A stretch of DNA of 64,000 nt, from positions 248,001-312,000 of the forward strand of contig NZ_BBIT01000002.1 in the NCBI RefSeq assembly GCF_000730625.1, given 5' to 3'. The position numbers were made by a program, and so were the translations under genes. Below, one piece after another: positions 62,421 through 64,000 of this stretch. Below the pieces are notes generated by a model. It was given only the letters and a program-made list of their open reading frames with translations. It ran no database searches and had not been told where the DNA came from. Positions within the stretch are counted from its first letter, which is position 1; each line of letters starts with the position of its first letter. The DNA comes from Pseudomonas oryzihabitans NBRC 102199 (GTDB lineage Bacteria; Pseudomonadota; Gammaproteobacteria; Pseudomonadales; Pseudomonadaceae).

Positions 62421-62652
62421 TCAGCCCGATCGTGCTGCCAGATGCGCAGGTACCCAGGGACCGCGGAGCGGGATGTGGGGAAAGGCGTCGTCGAGGATGC
62501 GCAGCTCGGCGTCCTTGGGCGTGTTGTCGCCTTCCCCCTGAATGCTGACGATATCCTGGGGACAGGCCGAGAAGGCGACGAAGCAATCCATTTCCGCGCG
62601 CAGGGTGATGAAGTCGCCTGGGCGGGTCACCGTGGGCAGGGTGGCCAGGTGG
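62421..62652 (-). pseudogene. Remnant of a DUF1989 (urea carboxylase-associated) gene
   Basis: About 75 codons resembling only the C-terminal end of DUF1989 proteins: LPTVTRPGDFITLRAEMDCFVAFSACPQDIVSIQGEG is the family's conserved C-terminal block. Full members have about 200-280 residues. The homology begins right after the GntR stop codon and in the same frame, with no room for the N-terminal two thirds. A 5' deletion is the likely cause; a GTG at 62630 could still start a 69-residue product. The intact family is linked to urea/allophanate and amino-acid metabolism. Confidence 0.65.
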
Positions 62653-62654
62653 CC

Positions 62655-63362
62655 TCACTCCTCGCTGGACGCGAACCCCTCTAGCCAGCGCGCTTCCGAG
62701 CAGAGCAGGTGGTGGCGCATGGCGGTCTGGGCGCCGATCAGGTCGCGGGCTTCCACGGCGCGCAGGATGGCCTCGTGTTCGGCCACGGCGACGCCCCAGG
62801 TCTTCTGGCTTTCGGTCTGCTCGGCGACGTGGGTGGAGATGGGGCTGTGGCGCTCGTCGAACAGTGAGGTGATGATGCGCACCAGCGTGGAGTTGCCGCT
62901 CATCCGGGCCAGGCGGCAGTGGAACTTGCGATCGTCCTCCATGGGCGACAGCCCCTGGGCGATCTTGTCGCTCATGTTCTGGATGCACTTTGCCAGGTAG
63001 CGGTAGTCGGCCTTGCCGCCCAGGGAGCAGGCCAGGACGATGGCCGCGCCTTCGATGATCGCCCGGGCGTGCATCAGCTCCGAAGGACTCTCGCCGAGGG
63101 TGGAGGTCCGCGCGCCGTTGTTGAGCAGGGCGGCGTTCACATAGATGCCGGAACCCTGGCGAACCTCGATGCTGCCTTCGATTTCCAGGGCAATCAGGGC
63201 TTCGCGCAGCGACGGCCGGGAGACGCCCAGCAACTGCGCCAGGTCGCGCTCCGGCGGTAGGCGGGTGCCGGCTTCGATGGCGCCCTCGCGGATGTGCTGG
63301 CGCAGGCGGTCCGCGATCTTCTGGTAGAGCTTTCTTTCGGTGGTGGCAGTGGGCAGCGTCAT
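62655..63362 (-). CDS. GntR/FadR family regulator
   Basis: A 235-residue FadR-type regulator. The N-terminal winged helix is KLYQKIADRLRQHIREGAIEAGTRLPPERDLAQLLGVSRPSLREALIALEIEGSIEVRQGSGIYV; the C-terminal FCD domain includes FHCRLARMSGNSTLVRIITSL and HEAILRAVEARDLIGAQTAMRHHL with metal-ligand His residues. I use the ATG at 63362; an ATG at 63377 is possible. Beside the sugar mutarotase and zinc dehydrogenase genes, it probably controls uronate, fuconate or rhamnonate-type sugar-acid use. Confidence 0.87.
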   Translation of the reverse strand: MTLPTATTERKLYQKIADRLRQHIREGAIEAGTRLPPERDLAQLLGVSRPSLREALIALEIEGSIEVRQGSGIYVNAALLNNGARTSTLGESPSELMHARAIIEGAAIVLACSLGGKADYRYLAKCIQNMSDKIAQGLSPMEDDRKFHCRLARMSGNSTLVRIITSLFDERHSPISTHVAEQTESQKTWGVAVAEHEAILRAVEARDLIGAQTAMRHHLLCSEARWLEGFASSEE

Positions 63363-63426
63363 CGATGAAACCTGCATCTTCAAGGGCTTCAGTATCTCAT
63401 GGGCTACCCGGATCGGCGCCAGCGAC

Positions 63427-63765
63427 CTAGGGCAGGGCCGCCAGCTCGAACAGCGGGGTCGCCAGCTGCCACTTTTCCGATCCCGCCTCCGGCGAGGACA
63501 GCTGATAGCGCGCCATCAGGGTCTCCCATTCCTGGACCTTCGGATTGCGCTGTTCCAGCTCCTGCATGCGGGCGAAGGAGAAGTCCGGCCCCGCCTCGAG
63601 CAGCATGGTCAGGCGGCAGCCGAGGCGCCAAATGGTCATGTTGGCGACGCCGGCTTCGCGCAGATGGGCGATGACCTCGGGCCAGACCGCCGCGTGCTGG
63701 CGTTCGTATTCGGCGATGAGTTCGGGTTCGTCCCGTAGGTCCAGCAACAGGCAGTAGCGTGTCAT
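63427..63765 (-). CDS. L-rhamnose mutarotase family protein
   Basis: A 112-residue RhaM-type protein with a ferredoxin-like fold: YCLLLDLRDEPELIAEYERQHAAVWPEVIAHLREAGVANMTIWRLGCRLTMLLEAG, then RNPKVQEWETLMARYQ. The His in RQHAAVWPE and the paired aromatic residues are typical active-site positions. Members interconvert anomers of L-rhamnose or L-fucose. It lies between the zinc alcohol dehydrogenase gene and the GntR gene on the same strand, fitting a deoxysugar or sugar-acid catabolic cluster. Which sugar is used cannot be decided here. Confidence 0.85.
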   Translation of the reverse strand: MTRYCLLLDLRDEPELIAEYERQHAAVWPEVIAHLREAGVANMTIWRLGCRLTMLLEAGPDFSFARMQELEQRNPKVQEWETLMARYQLSSPEAGSEKWQLATPLFELAALP

Positions 63766-63794
63766 GGTCTCGCTCCTCGGCCAGGTCAGGCCCG

Positions 63795-64000
63795 TTAGAT
63801 TTCGACGATGGCTTTGACGACACCGCGGGCCGGGTCCAGCAGCTCGGCGAAGCGGGTGGGCAACTCGGCCAGTTGCAGGCGATGGGTATTGAGCGCCTGG
63901 TCCGGGATCAGGCCTTCGCGCAGGCAGCGCTCGACGTGCTGGAAGTCCTCGGCGGTGGCGTTGCGACTGCCCAGCAGGGTGGTCTCGCGCTTGTGGAATT
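63795..64000 (-). CDS. C-terminal fragment of zinc-binding alcohol dehydrogenase
   Basis: The last 67 residues of a protein running off the right edge, ending at the TAA at 63795-63797. The segment FHKRETTLLGSRNATAEDF is the end-of-domain motif of medium-chain dehydrogenases related to L-threonine, L-galactonate and sorbitol dehydrogenases. The remaining tail, DPARGVVKAIVEI, is typical. It is the first of the three co-directional genes seen of this sugar locus (dehydrogenase, mutarotase, GntR). Confidence 0.8.
   Translation of the reverse strand, partial: FHKRETTLLGSRNATAEDFQHVERCLREGLIPDQALNTHRLQLAELPTRFAELLDPARGVVKAIVEI

Overview
The window is 64 kb of GC-rich DNA with short intergenic gaps, 4-bp ATGA gene overlaps and strong GC-ending codon bias. 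Gene content points to a Pseudomonas-like gammaproteobacterium (DUF2790 secreted peptide, LrgAB, RlhA, NudK, a DabAB pair with its LysR gene, and many LysR/MFS catabolic cassettes). I assign it to Pseudomonas or a close relative by inference only. I saw no rRNA, tRNA, CRISPR array, insertion sequence or prophage.

Layout. 0-5.9 kb: a DUF2790 peptide, then a leftward cluster (serine hydrolase, outer-membrane channel, DUF3237 protein, MFS permease) divergent from a TetR regulator with a perfect 17-bp palindrome between them. 6-9.3 kb: lrgA-lrgB and small orphan genes. 9.6-14.6 kb: a leftward isochorismatase-like hydrolase / membrane-anchored ABM protein / amidohydrolase unit, divergent from a RidA gene across a palindromic control region, with a convergent LysR gene. 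15.7-23.3 kb: a seven-gene overlapping operon, GntR regulator, full dipeptide-type ABC importer and gamma-glutamyltransferase. One of its two ATPases has lost the segment that carries the ABC signature. 23.9-29.1 kb: a leftward operon (DUF1932 dehydrogenase, RraA-like aldolase, CitMHS permease) with a textbook sigma-54 promoter, next to a PrpR-type activator.

29.4-46.7 kb is mostly housekeeping or single-function genes: MFS exporter, EthD-like protein, SDR with HxlR regulator, a SpoU-type RNA methyltransferase with an FAD oxidoreductase, RlmE, a chemoreceptor, a BPL_N-fold secreted protein, DeoR regulator with NudK, DUF1993, PPOX flavoprotein, GST and RlhA.

47-56.3 kb holds two adjacent catabolic modules. 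The first is an MFS permease, LysR, a second RraA-like aldolase and a second DUF1932 dehydrogenase; its two promoters share a 44-bp element. The second is LysR, a split transketolase, an LtnD-like dehydrogenase and an MHS-family permease. Together with the 24-27 kb operon they look like uptake and degradation routes for small hydroxy or branched acids whose substrates I cannot name. 56.4-61.4 kb carries a LysR gene and dabB-dabA, a predicted energy-coupled inorganic-carbon accumulation complex. 61.5-64 kb has a NUDIX hydrolase, a small membrane protein, and the edge of a sugar-catabolism locus (GntR, a DUF1989 gene remnant, rhamnose/fucose mutarotase, zinc alcohol dehydrogenase) that runs off the end.

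The best candidates for undescribed biology are the repeated RraA/DUF1932 modules with their shared promoter element, the split-transketolase/LtnD-like operon, and the peptide importer with a signature-less ATPase coupled to a gamma-glutamyltransferase.
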